This document shows, piece after piece, positions 1 to 8,474 of a DNA stretch of 43,059 bases. The first letter of the stretch is position 1; every line of letters begins with the position of its first letter. The stretch lies in NCBI GenBank assembly GCA_020248665.1, contig JADCHE010000128.1, forward strand, positions 1-43,059. The letters are read 5' to 3'. The notes beneath the pieces are model-generated. The model saw only the letters and a program-made list of their open reading frames with translations, was not told the DNA's origin and searched no databases. This DNA is from Burkholderiales bacterium. Its GTDB lineage: Bacteria > Pseudomonadota > Gammaproteobacteria > Burkholderiales > Burkholderiaceae_E. Made by a program: the position numbers and the translations under genes.

Positions 1-278
1 CCCTGGATCACGACGGTCGGCCCGGGCGGGCTGATCGTGATGCCGGTCGGCACCGGCAGCGTGTGCGCGCCCATCGACGCCGAGTCGTCGAGCATCACGA
101 ACACGTTGCCCGGGGGCTCGGTCGCGGTGAACGGCGGGGACTGCACCAGCGTCGTCGACGCCTGCGGGTAGGCCGGCCAGGCGAGCGTCAGGCACACCAG
201 GTTGATCAGTGCCCGGACGATCACGTGCCGTCGCGGGGACGGCGGGGTCGGCTCGGTCGGTGTGTTCGTCGTCTTCAT
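1..278 (-). CDS. pilY1: PilY1-like type IV pilus tip/assembly protein, N-terminal part
   Basis: The visible 92 codons are the amino end; the rest lies beyond the left edge. The ATG at 278 is preceded by GGGAGA. A basic stretch and a hydrophobic segment (about residues 17-40) look like a signal peptide. It is followed by an FVMLDDSASM motif near residue 60, typical of the start of the VWA-like part of PilY1 proteins that cap and regulate type IV pili. It is the last visible gene of a minor pilin operon, 17 bases after pilX, the position pilY1 usually takes (fimT-pilV-pilW-pilX-pilY1). Family call is firm from motif plus context; the C-terminal beta-propeller cannot be seen. Confidence 0.85.
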   Translation of the reverse strand, partial: MKTTNTPTEPTPPSPRRHVIVRALINLVCLTLAWPAYPQASTTLVQSPPFTATEPPGNVFVMLDDSASMGAHTLPVPTGITISPPGPTVVIQ

Positions 279-295
279 CGGTCAGTCTCCCGGGA

Positions 296-895
296 TCAGA
301 TCGCGAACCGGAGTTCGCTCTGCAGGTGCAGCCACCGGCCGCGATCGAGCACGACACGGGCGGTCACCCGGTACTTGCACAAGCGCGGGTTCACGCCGGG
401 CAGGACCTCGCACACCGTGATCGCCGCGACGGACTCGCGGTTGACGTCGTTGGCCAGCATCGAGGGCACCAGATCCCCGGTCGCGTCCTCGAACAGGCAC
501 TGGTACGACTGCACGCCGGGGAAGGCGACGCCCGAGGCGCCGAAGTCGACCGCCGACGCGGTCCACTTCGCGGGCGTGCGCCAGGCGGCGGGGTCGACGT
601 TGCGCACGCCCGGCGTGGTCACGCGCACGCTGTCGGCCATCCCGACCGACTGCATGACCGCCGCCTCGCAGAACCGCAGCACCGACTGGGCGGCGGCTTC
701 GGCGAGCACGTAGTCGCCGGAATTCGTGGAGATCATCTGTCCGGCCCCGGCCCGGCGCACCTGCGCCGCGACGATCAGCGTCAGCGACAGCAGCAGCACC
801 ATCGTGACCGCGAGCACGAAGCCGCGCTGGCGTCTGGCTGCCCGCGGCGGCCTCGCGGCGGGCATCGATCGGATCGTTCGGGTCGGACTCAGCAT
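296..895 (-). CDS. pilX: Minor pilin PilX-like
   Basis: A 199-residue protein read from the ATG at 895, 14 bases after the pilW stop. It has a short basic leader ending RRQRG at residue 25, then a long hydrophobic segment (about 26-45) like a class III prepilin. The usual Glu at mature position 5 is absent, as is common in PilX. The rest is a soluble domain with several Cys residues (for example in RFCEAA and the C-terminal LCKYR) that could form disulfides. PilX-type minor pilins join the initiation complex with PilV, PilW, FimT/FimU and PilY1. The assignment comes from operon position and prepilin architecture; sequence in this family is poorly conserved. Confidence 0.8.
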   Translation of the reverse strand: MLSPTRTIRSMPAARPPRAARRQRGFVLAVTMVLLLSLTLIVAAQVRRAGAGQMISTNSGDYVLAEAAAQSVLRFCEAAVMQSVGMADSVRVTTPGVRNVDPAAWRTPAKWTASAVDFGASGVAFPGVQSYQCLFEDATGDLVPSMLANDVNRESVAAITVCEVLPGVNPRLCKYRVTARVVLDRGRWLHLQSELRFAI

Positions 896-909
896 CGGAG
901 GGCCGTCAG

Positions 910-1929
910 TCAGGGGAGGAACTGCCGCGGGTTCGCGGTCGCGCGCGAGCGGACGGTGAACACCTGCGTGTACGTCCGCCGCAGCGCTCGGTCGGTCGCC
1001 GTCTCCTGCGGCGGCGCGCCGGCGGCCTCGGCGGCGGTCATCGGGCACCGCGAGTAGCTGTACGAGGTCGCGTTCGACAGGTCGCGCGCGGCGTCGGGCC
1101 CCGACCTGACGACGATGCAGACGTGGACCGAGACGACGAAGTCCCAGGGCAGCGTCTCCGGGGGCAACCCGTTCAGGAATGCGGCATCGCGCAGGCTGCG
1201 GACCGTCGCGCCCGGGTTCACCGCGGGGTTCGAGTAGCGGACGTCGTCGAACCCGTAGAACACCTTGAACTGCTCGACGTTGCCGACCAGCTGCTGCGGC
1301 GCCGGGAACGGCAGGGCCTCGGCCGCGCGCCCGTTGCCGCGGCACCAGAGCGAGCCGGCCGCCCCGAAGTAGGTGTTCTGCACGATCGGACGGTTCGCGA
1401 CCACCGACGTGCCGACGTGCCCCACCGGCAGCGGCTCGGCCGGAGGCAGGATGCCGAGGCAGTCGTCGATCAGGCCCTGGGCGGGGGGGATCACCGCGTC
1501 ACCCTGGAACCGCACCATCAGCGAGTCGAAGTTCGGATCGACCGCGCCCCCGCAGACCGGGTTGCGATTCGTGTCGTCGACGAAGCGCGCGCCGGAGCAG
1601 CCGGCCAGGCTCGCGCCGTCGGCGAACAGCGTCTGCGAGCGCTGCAGGCTCGCCTGCCCGCCGCCGATCGCGATCTCGGAGCCCACGATCTCGCCGTAGC
1701 CCGACTGGCGGATCGAGTTGCCGATCAGTTGCATCGCCACCTGCCCGGTGTCGGCGATGCCGGCGAGCTCGCCGGCCACGCGCGCGGTCCGGGTCGACGC
1801 GACGAACGCGGTCGACACGCCGGCGGTCACGGCGAGACCGATCGTGATCGACAGCATCATCTCGACCAGCGAGCGGCCCCCCTGGGCGATCGCGGGACGG
1901 CGGGCGGTGTAGGGGTGCATCCTCGTCAT
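910..1929 (-). CDS. pilW: Minor pilin PilW-like
   Basis: 339 residues. The start at 1929 is chosen because its ATG overlaps the pilV stop as ATGA, which implies translational coupling; a second in-frame ATG lies at 1920. The prepilin-peptidase motif is clear: QGG then RSLVE, so cleavage after Gly18 puts Glu at mature position 5, followed by a hydrophobic helix to about residue 43. The large C-terminal domain is rich in Gly and polar residues, with scattered Cys. PilW helps prime the type IV pilus in the inner membrane. Length and order (between pilV and pilX) agree with beta- and gammaproteobacterial pilW. Confidence 0.85.
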   Translation of the reverse strand: MTRMHPYTARRPAIAQGGRSLVEMMLSITIGLAVTAGVSTAFVASTRTARVAGELAGIADTGQVAMQLIGNSIRQSGYGEIVGSEIAIGGGQASLQRSQTLFADGASLAGCSGARFVDDTNRNPVCGGAVDPNFDSLMVRFQGDAVIPPAQGLIDDCLGILPPAEPLPVGHVGTSVVANRPIVQNTYFGAAGSLWCRGNGRAAEALPFPAPQQLVGNVEQFKVFYGFDDVRYSNPAVNPGATVRSLRDAAFLNGLPPETLPWDFVVSVHVCIVVRSGPDAARDLSNATSYSYSRCPMTAAEAAGAPPQETATDRALRRTYTQVFTVRSRATANPRQFLP

Positions 1930-2477
1930 CCCGGGAAGAACGTGACCGTCATGCATCGGTAGCGCACGTCGGTGCGTACCGCGTCGATCAAGTTGCAGGC
2001 CCCGTCGGCGGCGACGGCATTCGCGTTCGGCTCGAGCCAGCCGACGGAGACCGTCATCGACATCACGGATCCGGGGGTGGTCTCGCCCATCCACACCGCG
2101 GCGCCCGGCAGCTGGCGCGACACCTCGGTCAGCCACAACGCGAGCTGGACCTCGGGCACCTCGTTCTGCGCGTCGCACGCGTCCGGGTTCGCGCAGGTCG
2201 GTATCGTCACGGCCTGGCCCGGGTTCATCGTTCGCGTGTAGCGGGTCGCCAGCGCCAAGCCGTAGCCTTCCTGGTTCGCGGTCACGCGCTCGTAGAGCTG
2301 GGTCACCAGCGTCGTGGCGACGCGGCGCGACTCGGAGTCGACCTGCACCGACAGCGACCTCGCCTGCAGTGCCGCAAGCCCGAGCAGGCCGAAGGCGACG
2401 ATCACCAGCGTCACCAGCACCTCGATCATGCTGACGCCGCGCTCGGCGCGTGCGTCCACCCTCCGAGCTCGGCTCAT
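1926..2477 (-). CDS. pilV: Minor pilin PilV-like
   Basis: 183 residues from the ATG at 2477, which overlaps the fimT stop as ATGA. A short basic leader ends at Gly14 and is followed by VSMIEVLVTLVIVAFGLLGL: Glu at mature position 5 and the hydrophobic helix of a type IV prepilin, with the LGLAALQ pattern common in PilV. The C-terminal half contains a paired-Cys region (CANPDACDAQ). Both ends are coupled to neighbours, so fimT-pilV-pilW is one transcript. The role is minor pilin in type IV pilus initiation. Confidence 0.87.
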   Translation of the reverse strand: MSRARRVDARAERGVSMIEVLVTLVIVAFGLLGLAALQARSLSVQVDSESRRVATTLVTQLYERVTANQEGYGLALATRYTRTMNPGQAVTIPTCANPDACDAQNEVPEVQLALWLTEVSRQLPGAAVWMGETTPGSVMSMTVSVGWLEPNANAVAADGACNLIDAVRTDVRYRCMTVTFFPG

Positions 2478-3142
2478 GAGCAGACTCCCGCGACCGGCCG
2501 CGCGCTGCCGAGCCGGCCGGCCGCGTTGACCGCGAGGCAGCTCGCGCGCTCGGACAGCAGCGGCGTGGGGCGCGCCGCGACCGGCGTGCCGTGGTCGATC
2601 GCGAACGCGCCGACCGGGCCGGCTATGCGAACGCCATTCCAGTTGAAGACGATCGTGCCGGGGCCCGGTGCCCAGAGCATCGCCCGGGTGCCGGCGGTCG
2701 TGGTGCCGAGCGGCCCCTGTCGCCGGATCAGCACGTCGCCGGCCTCGAAGTCGTCGCCGGCGTTGGCGTCGGCCTTCGCATAGACCATCCATCCGGCGGC
2801 CCAATCGCCGGCGCCGAACGTGCCTGCGGCCGCGCCGCTGCAACTCGGCGCCGGGCCGTTGGCGTTCGCGCTGCGGCACACGCCGACCCGCGAGGCCCGG
2901 ACCGTGGCCTCGGACCGCGCGAACTCCAGCGCCGAGCGGAGCGTGTTGGCGGCCTCGACGACGCGGCTGTCGGCGATGATGCGCTCGAACATGGGGATCG
3001 CCGAAGCGGCGAGGATCGCCATGACGGCGATCACGGTCAGCAGCTCGATCAGCGTGAAGCCCGGGGCGCGGCGGAAGAAGACGCCTCCGCTGCGCGCAGG
3101 AACTCTTCCCCGGGCGACGTTCGACACGATGGGGTCCGTCAA
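2474..3142 (-). CDS. fimT: GspH/FimT-type minor pseudopilin
   Basis: Up to 222 residues if the TTG at 3142 is used. A GTG a few codons in (with GGA upstream) is an alternative, so the start is uncertain. The prepilin motif APGFTLIELL (Gly28, then Glu at mature +5) is followed by a hydrophobic helix. Then comes the GspH/FimT signature region around LRSALEFARSEA and a Cys pair typical of FimT/FimU proteins (VGVCR; the ending CS). FimT has been linked to DNA binding and uptake in other genera; here only family membership can be claimed. It is the first gene of the minor pilin operon. Confidence 0.85.
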   Translation of the reverse strand: MTDPIVSNVARGRVPARSGGVFFRRAPGFTLIELLTVIAVMAILAASAIPMFERIIADSRVVEAANTLRSALEFARSEATVRASRVGVCRSANANGPAPSCSGAAAGTFGAGDWAAGWMVYAKADANAGDDFEAGDVLIRRQGPLGTTTAGTRAMLWAPGPGTIVFNWNGVRIAGPVGAFAIDHGTPVAARPTPLLSERASCLAVNAAGRLGSARPVAGVCS

Positions 3143-3159
3143 GGATTGCGACAGACCGG

Positions 3160-3165
3160 ATCGTA
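3160..3165 (-). promoter_or_regulatory. Candidate -10 box for the fimT-pilY1 operon
   Basis: TACGAT on the minus strand, 17 bases upstream of the TTG start. No convincing -35 hexamer was seen, as is common in this GC-rich window. The rest of the 3143-3311 gap shows nothing recognisable. Confidence 0.3.
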
Positions 3166-3311
3166 TCGACCCCGCCCGGGGCGACGGCGTGCCCCGCGAC
3201 GGGAGGCCGCTCCGGGGGTGCGAACGGATGCCCGCGATGGCGTCCAGGCGACGAACGTGCGGCGCCGACCCGACGGACGCGAGGTCGCCGGCCGGGTCGC
3301 GCCGGCCCCGG

Positions 3312-4745
3312 TCAGCCCGGGAAGGTGTACGCCGTCTTCACCGTCGTGAAGAACTCCGCCGCATAGCGCCCCTGCTCGCGCGGGCCGTACGACGAGCCCT
3401 TCCGGCCGCCGAAGGGCACGTGGTAGTCGACGCCCGCGGTCGGCACGTTCACCATCACCATGCCGGCCTGCGCGTGGCGCTTGAAGTGCGACGCGTACTT
3501 GAGCGAGGTCGTGCAGATGCCCGAGGACAGGCCGAACTCGGTGTCGTTCGCGATCGCGAGCGCCTCGTCGTAGTCCTTCGCGCGGATCACGTTGCACACC
3601 GGCCCGAACACCTCCTCGCGGCTGATGCGCATCGCGTTCGTCGTGCCCGTGAAGAGCGCGGGCGCGAGGTAGTGGCCCTTCTTCGGCCTCTCGAGAAGCA
3701 TACCGCCGTACGCGAGCGTGCCGCCCTCCTTCTGCGCCGCGCCGATGTATTCAATGTCCTGGTCGAGCTGGCCCTGGTCGACGACCGGGCCGATGTCGAC
3801 CCCCTTCTCGCGGGCGTCGCCGACGTTCAGCTTCCTCATCGCCTCGACGGTCGCGGCCACGAAGCGGTCGTGGATGCCCTCGGTGACGATGATCCGCGAG
3901 GACGCCGTGCAACGCTGGCCGGTCGAGAAGAAGCCGCCCTGCACCGCGCAGCTCACGGCGGTGGCGAGGTCGGCATCGTCGAGCACGACGAGCGGGTTCT
4001 TGCCGCCCATCTCCAGCTGGAACTTCGCCATCCGCTCGATGCACGACTGCGCGACCTTGCGGCCGGTGGCGACCGAGCCGGTGAAGCTGATCGCGTCGAC
4101 GCGCCGATCGGCGAGCAGCGCCGCACCCACCGAGCTGCCGCGGCCCATCGTCAGGTTGAAGACGCCTGCGGGCAGGCCGCTGCGGCTCAGGATCTCGGCC
4201 AGCGCCCACGCGCTGCCGGGCACCGCATCGGCCGGCTTGAACACCACGCAGTTGCCGTACGCGAGCGCCGGCGCGATCTTCCACGCCGGGATCGCGATCG
4301 GGAAGTTCCAGGGCGCGATGATGCCGACCACGCCGATCGGCTCGCGGGTGAGCTCGACTTCCAGGCCCGGGCGCACCGAGGCGAGCCTCTCGCCCGGGAT
4401 CCGCAGCGCCTCGCCGGCAAAGAACTTGAAGATCTGCCCGGCACGGCCGACCTCGCCTATCGCCTCGGGCAGCGTCTTGCCTTCCTCGCGGGCGAGCAGG
4501 TCGCCGAGCTCGGCCTTGCGAGCGAGGATTTCGGTGCCGACCGCGTCGAGCGCATCGAAGCGCTGCTGCGGCGTGGACTGCGCCCACTTCGGGAACGCGT
4601 CGCGGGCGGCTGCGATCGCCCGGCCCGTCTGCTCGGTGTCGGCCTGCGCGTACTCGCCGACCAGGTCCGAGAGGTCCGAGGGGTTGATGTTGCGGGTCAC
4701 CGTCGCGCCGTCGACCCAGGCGCCGCCGATCCAGTTCTGCTTCAT
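3312..4745 (-). CDS. Aldehyde dehydrogenase, alpha-ketoglutaric semialdehyde dehydrogenase type
   Basis: 477 residues with the complete class I/II ALDH core: APWNFP (Asn147), LEMGGKNP (catalytic Glu245) and GQRCTASSR (nucleophile Cys279), plus FTGSVATG for NAD(P) binding. The C-terminal PFGGRKGSSYGPREQG followed by FFTTVKT is the ending I associate with alpha-ketoglutaric semialdehyde (2,5-dioxovalerate) dehydrogenases of sugar-acid and hydroxyproline catabolism. That would give oxidation to 2-oxoglutarate with NAD(P)+. The start has a strong GGAGGA 5 bases upstream of the ATG. No dehydratase, permease or regulator of such a pathway is adjacent, so the substrate is inferred from sequence alone. 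Confidence 0.8.
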   Translation of the reverse strand: MKQNWIGGAWVDGATVTRNINPSDLSDLVGEYAQADTEQTGRAIAAARDAFPKWAQSTPQQRFDALDAVGTEILARKAELGDLLAREEGKTLPEAIGEVGRAGQIFKFFAGEALRIPGERLASVRPGLEVELTREPIGVVGIIAPWNFPIAIPAWKIAPALAYGNCVVFKPADAVPGSAWALAEILSRSGLPAGVFNLTMGRGSSVGAALLADRRVDAISFTGSVATGRKVAQSCIERMAKFQLEMGGKNPLVVLDDADLATAVSCAVQGGFFSTGQRCTASSRIIVTEGIHDRFVAATVEAMRKLNVGDAREKGVDIGPVVDQGQLDQDIEYIGAAQKEGGTLAYGGMLLERPKKGHYLAPALFTGTTNAMRISREEVFGPVCNVIRAKDYDEALAIANDTEFGLSSGICTTSLKYASHFKRHAQAGMVMVNVPTAGVDYHVPFGGRKGSSYGPREQGRYAAEFFTTVKTAYTFPG

Positions 4746-4791
4746 CGCGTTCCTCCGTGGAGTCCGCGATGCTACGCGATCGGGCCAGCGG

Positions 4792-5478
4792 TCAGCCGCC
4801 CGCGTTCCGCGCCCAGGACTGGCTGGGCCAGCCGCGCTCGGCGGCGATCGCGGCGAGCCGCGGATCCGGGTCGACGACGACCGGATGGGTCACCGCCTCG
4901 AGCAGCGGCAGGTCGTTCGCCGAATCGCTGTAGAAGCGGACCGTGCCGAAGTCCTCCCAGCGGCGGCCGGCCGCGGCGAGCCAGTCGCGCACGCAGCCGG
5001 GCTTGGCGTGGGCGAAGCACGGCACGCCGTCGACGCGGCCGGTGAACCGGCCGCCGGAGACCTGGCAGCGGGTCGCGACCAGGGGCGGTGCGCCGAGCAG
5101 CGCGACAATGCCCTCCGCGAGGAAGTCGTGGGTCGCGGTGACCACCGCGAGCGTGTCGCCGCGCGCGCGATGGTGCGCGACCGCGGCCTGCGCGGCCGGC
5201 CCGATCCGAGGTGCGATGCGTTCGGCGACGAACGCGTCGCGCAGCGGTCGCCAGTCGGCGACGCTGCGCTCGACGAGCATCGACAGGTGGAAGGCCAGGT
5301 AGGCGTCGATGTCGAGCATGCCGGCCTCGTAGCGCGCATAGTGGTCCGCCTGCTGCGCGAGCCGGGTCGCGGGCACCGCGCCGCGTTCGACGAGCCAGCC
5401 GAGCCAGAGCTGGTTGCTGTCGCCGTCGAGCAGCGTGTGGTCGAGGTCGAAGAGGACGAGGTCGGGGCAGGCGGGCAT
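4792..5478 (-). CDS. HAD-IB family hydrolase (SerB/CicA-like phosphatase)
   Basis: 228 residues. Motif I is FDLDHTLLDGD with Asp11 nucleophile and Asp13 acid/base. A helical cap region follows, then VVTATHDF (motif II), a Lys in HAKPGC (motif III) and YSDSANDLPLL (motif IV, metal-binding Asp residues). All catalytic motifs are present, so it is probably an active small-molecule phosphatase of the subfamily IB annotated HAD-IB/SerB-like in Burkholderiales. The ATG at 5478 fits directly before motif I. The same frame stays open upstream into a metallophosphoesterase remnant, so an N-terminally extended read-through product is formally possible. A TAGCAT -10-like element lies about 25 bases upstream of the start. 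Confidence 0.82.
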   Translation of the reverse strand: MPACPDLVLFDLDHTLLDGDSNQLWLGWLVERGAVPATRLAQQADHYARYEAGMLDIDAYLAFHLSMLVERSVADWRPLRDAFVAERIAPRIGPAAQAAVAHHRARGDTLAVVTATHDFLAEGIVALLGAPPLVATRCQVSGGRFTGRVDGVPCFAHAKPGCVRDWLAAAGRRWEDFGTVRFYSDSANDLPLLEAVTHPVVVDPDPRLAAIAAERGWPSQSWARNAGG

Positions 5479-5559
5479 CGTGGGGCAGCGGGCGTCGTCC
5501 GGGCGGATGCTAGCCGATCCGGCCGCCGGGCCAGCCGCGTTGCGGCTCACCGGTACGGC

Positions 5560-5880
5560 GACCGCGCCCGCCTCGAGGCGGTTGACGGCCCCGACGATCG
5601 ACGCGACGTAGCCGTGGCCGATCGTCGGCCCGACATGCACGTCGCTGACCTGCGCGATCGTGAAGCCCTCGAGCACGGCCGGCAGCCCCTCGATCGGGAC
5701 GTCGACCTCGACGACGCGCGCGGTGCGCCGCGCGTTCGCGACGCCCCAAGCGGGCGCGGTCACGCCGGGCAGCGGCACGGCGATGCCGGCGCCCGGCGCG
5801 ATCGCGCCGAGTGCGGTCATGCCGGCCCGGCGCAGCGTCGCGGCCGCCACGGCGGCGGCGCAGCGTCGCCGGCAGCGGGA
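5560..5880 (-). pseudogene. Metallophosphoesterase (YkuE/YaeI-like) N-terminal remnant
   Basis: In the frame of the downstream HAD gene, translation gives an Ala-rich basic leader and VVEVDVPIEGLPAVLEGF. Then comes IAQVSDVHVGPTIGHGY and VNRLEAG, the amino end of calcineurin-like phosphoesterases that bear a membrane anchor (first metal motif DxH). Homology stops at about 5560: the following GD, GNHE and GH metal motifs are missing. This is a truncated relic, possibly fused in frame to the HAD gene by a deletion. It occupies most of the 580-base gap between the HAD and acyl-CoA synthetase genes. Confidence 0.65.
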
Positions 5881-6062
5881 ACGGATCGGGAGGGGTGGGG
5901 CCCGGGCGGACGTCGCGCAGCGGGCGCGCGGGGCCCGCCGGCGGCATCGGCCGCGCGATGCGTCCGCCGTGCAACGACACGGAGTCGGTCCGGCGCTCGC
6001 TGGCTTACCATCGCCGCTCCGCGCGCCCCGACGCGCCGCGCATCGACCTGGAGACGCCCGCC

Positions 6063-7676
6063 ATGCCCACCGACGCCCCGACCGCGTTCGCGGTCCGCCG
6101 CGAGACCCGCTTCGGCGAGCGCCTCGTGCGCTGTTTCGCCGAACGGCCGCCGTCGGTCCACGCGATGTTCGAGCGCGCGCTCGCACGGGGCCCGGGGCGC
6201 GACGCGATCGTCTTCGAGGGCCGGCGCACCGCGTGGGCCGTACTGGACGAGGCCGCCGGGCGGCTCGCGGCGGCGCTCGCCACCCGCGGCCTCGCGGCCG
6301 GCGAGCGCGTCGTCATGCTGCTGTCGAACCGCCCCGAATTCGTCGTGACGCTGCTCGCGGTGCTGCGCCTCGGCGCGATCGCGGTGCCGGTGTCGATCCG
6401 CGAGCAGGCGCCCGGCCTCGCCTACGTGCTCGGCCAGTGCGGCGCGGCCGCGATCGTGTTCGACGACGAGCTCGCCGACCGGCTGCCCGCGACCGATGCG
6501 GCCGGGCCGCTGCGCCTGCGGCTCGCCGCGAGCGAGGCCGCCGCGCTCGCCGCGGGCCCCCAGGCGCCGCTGCGCGAGGCCGCGCCGGTGCACGAGGAGG
6601 ACACCGCGGTGATCCTCTACACCTCGGGCACGACCGGCCGCCCGAAGGGCGCGATGCTGTCGCACGTCGGCATCGTGCACTCGGCGATGCACTACGCGCT
6701 GCACATGCGGCTCGGCCCCGACGAGCGCTCGGCGCTCGCGGTGCCGGCCAGCCACGTGACCGGCCTCGTCGCGATGATCGCGACGATGTGGCAGGTCGGC
6801 GGCGCGCTGGTGGTGATCCCGCAGTTCAAGGCGCCCGAGTTCCTCGCGCTCGCCGCGCGCGAGCGGATCACGCACACGATCCTCGTGCCCGCGATGTACG
6901 CGCTGTGCCTGTTGCAGCCGGACTTCGGGCGGCACGACCTGTCGGCGTGGCGGATCGGCTGCTACGGCGGCGCGCCGATGCCGCGCTCGACGATCGAGGC
7001 GCTCGCTGCGAAGCTGCCCGGCATGATCCCGATGAACTGCTACGGCTCGACGGAGACCACGTCGCCGGCTACAGCGATGCCGATCGGCGAGCAGGCCGTG
7101 CACCTCGACAGCGTCGGCCGCCCGGTCGAGTGCTGCGACATCGTGGTCGTCGACGACCAGGGCCGCGAGGTGCCGCCCGGCGAGACCGGCGAGCTGCTGA
7201 TCGGCGGGCCGATGGTGGTACGTGGCTACTGGGACAACCCGGAAGCGACCGCGTCGGGCTTCGTCGGCGGCTACTGGCGCTCGGGTGACCTCGGCAGCAT
7301 CGACGCGGACGGCTACGTGCGCGTGTTCGACCGCAAGAAGGACATGATCAATCGCGGCGGCTACAAGATCTGGTCGGTCGAGGTGGAGAACACGCTGGTC
7401 GGCTTCCACGGCGTCGTCGAGGCGGCCGCGGTCGGCGTGCCCTGCCCGGTGCTCGGCGAGCGCGTCCACGCGTTCGTGCACATGGATGCGGCGGCGCGCT
7501 CGGCGGCGGGCGAGCCGAGCGCGCTCGCCGAGGCGATGCGCGCGTTCTGCGCGGAGCGCCTCGCCGACTACAAGGTGCCGGAGACGATCGGACTGCGCGA
7601 CGAACCGCTGCCGCGCAACGCCAACGGCAAGCTGCTCAAGCGCGAGATGCGCGGTTGGATCGCGCCCGCCGCCTGA
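6063..7676 (+). CDS. AMP-dependent synthetase/ligase (acyl-CoA synthetase family)
   Basis: 537 residues from the ATG at 6063. Adenylation-domain motifs are complete and in order: YTSGTTGRPKG (about residue 188), YGSTET (about 326), the SGDLG / DRKKDMINRGGYK hinge region (about 405-435) and the C-terminal catalytic Lys in NANGKLLKRE (about 520). Family chemistry is ATP-dependent activation of a carboxylate to acyl-AMP, then thioesterification to CoA. Length and overall form are like medium/long-chain fatty acyl-CoA ligases; the acid cannot be told. It is convergent with the VOC gene (10 bases between stops). A TACCAT element at 6006-6011 is a possible -10. No CoA-pathway partner gene lies beside it. 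Confidence 0.85.
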   Translation: MPTDAPTAFAVRRETRFGERLVRCFAERPPSVHAMFERALARGPGRDAIVFEGRRTAWAVLDEAAGRLAAALATRGLAAGERVVMLLSNRPEFVVTLLAVLRLGAIAVPVSIREQAPGLAYVLGQCGAAAIVFDDELADRLPATDAAGPLRLRLAASEAAALAAGPQAPLREAAPVHEEDTAVILYTSGTTGRPKGAMLSHVGIVHSAMHYALHMRLGPDERSALAVPASHVTGLVAMIATMWQVGGALVVIPQFKAPEFLALAARERITHTILVPAMYALCLLQPDFGRHDLSAWRIGCYGGAPMPRSTIEALAAKLPGMIPMNCYGSTETTSPATAMPIGEQAVHLDSVGRPVECCDIVVVDDQGREVPPGETGELLIGGPMVVRGYWDNPEATASGFVGGYWRSGDLGSIDADGYVRVFDRKKDMINRGGYKIWSVEVENTLVGFHGVVEAAAVGVPCPVLGERVHAFVHMDAAARSAAGEPSALAEAMRAFCAERLADYKVPETIGLRDEPLPRNANGKLLKREMRGWIAPAA

Positions 7677-7686
7677 ACCGCGGCGC

Positions 7687-8175
7687 TCAGGCGGCCTTCG
7701 AGAACTGCCGGTAGGCGGACGGGTCGAACCAGTCGCGCCAGCCCGCGCGAAACTGCTTGCCAGGCGTCGGCGCCGGCACGGCCTCGGCCTGCTCGTCGCA
7801 GGTCAGCTCGAGCAGGATGCCCGACGGGTCGAACACGAACAGCTGGTACGGCCGGTCCGGGCGGCACTGCTCGCGCCAGTCGAGCCCGAGCGCGCGCACC
7901 CGCTCGCGCAGCGCCTCGAAGCCGGTCACGGTCAGCGACACGTGGTCGACCGCGGCACCGCCCGAGGGCACCGCGCCCTCGCTGCCCGACGCGGCCTCGC
8001 CGGCGTAGACGTGCAGGATCGCGGGCGTCCCGGCGACCGGCGGGCGCAGCCACGCGCCGGGGAACGGCAGGTTCGGCCGCTCGGCCTCGACCATGCCGAG
8101 CACGCGCCCGTAGAACGCGCGGGTCGCGTCGAGGTCGGCCGTGCGGATCGCGACGTGGAACAGGTTCAGCACCAT
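7687..8175 (-). CDS. VOC (glyoxalase/bleomycin resistance/dioxygenase) family protein
   Basis: 162 residues. The start at 8175 is set by a strong AGGAGGAGA upstream. Two beta-alpha-beta-beta-beta halves are visible: LFHVAIRTADLDATRAFYGRVLGM (His7) and VDHVSLTVTGF (His about residue 77), ending FVFDPSGILLELTC (Glu ligand). Metal ligands of the VOC fold are therefore present. The tail after the last strand (WRDWFDPSAYRQF) is an added feature. Substrate unknown; the family includes lactoylglutathione lyases, epimerases and ring-cleaving dioxygenases. No operon partner. Confidence 0.8.
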   Translation of the reverse strand: MVLNLFHVAIRTADLDATRAFYGRVLGMVEAERPNLPFPGAWLRPPVAGTPAILHVYAGEAASGSEGAVPSGGAAVDHVSLTVTGFEALRERVRALGLDWREQCRPDRPYQLFVFDPSGILLELTCDEQAEAVPAPTPGKQFRAGWRDWFDPSAYRQFSKAA

Positions 8176-8197
8176 TCGGGGTCTCCTCCTGCGGACG

Positions 8198-8203
8198 ATC
8201 ATA
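8198..8203 (-). promoter_or_regulatory. Candidate -10 box for the VOC gene
   Basis: TATGAT (5 of 6 to the consensus) on the minus strand, 22 bases before the VOC start codon, leaving a leader of about 15 bases that just accommodates the strong ribosome-binding site. No clear -35 was identified. Confidence 0.45.
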
Positions 8204-8474
8204 CCGACGGGCATGCGGCCGATGTCGTCGTCAAGGAAGCGCGCCGCGATCGCGACGCGCGGCGGGTTCCGGCCGACGGGCTGCAGGTTCAGGACGATCG
8301 CGGCCTCGCCGTCGCGGCCGGGCGGCGCCGCGGATCGCGCGTGCCGCCGATCGCCGACGGCGATTTCCGGGGTTTCGTGAACGGCGTCACCACGCCGCGG
8401 CCCGCCCAGCCCGATAACCCGGAGAGACCGGGGCCGCGACCCGCGCGACCGGCGACATCACGTGCGAAGCCACG
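8204..8474. other. Gap with no recognised gene
   Basis: About 270 bases between the divergent VOC and J-domain genes. Open frames exist on both strands, as expected from GC content, but none shows a recognisable motif. It presumably holds the promoter of the J-domain gene; I see no clear -10/-35 pair or terminator. Confidence 0.4.

Noticed and set aside
3137-3142. TTGACG at the start of fimT as a -35 element
   Set aside because: It is the likely initiation codon region and no -10 lies downstream at suitable spacing before the prepilin motif.
8204-8474. Open frame upstream of the VOC gene (residues like IVLNLQPVGRNPPRVAIAARF) as a gene remnant
   Set aside because: No family recognised, and the strong ribosome-binding site and -10 sit between it and the VOC start; too weak to report as a gene.
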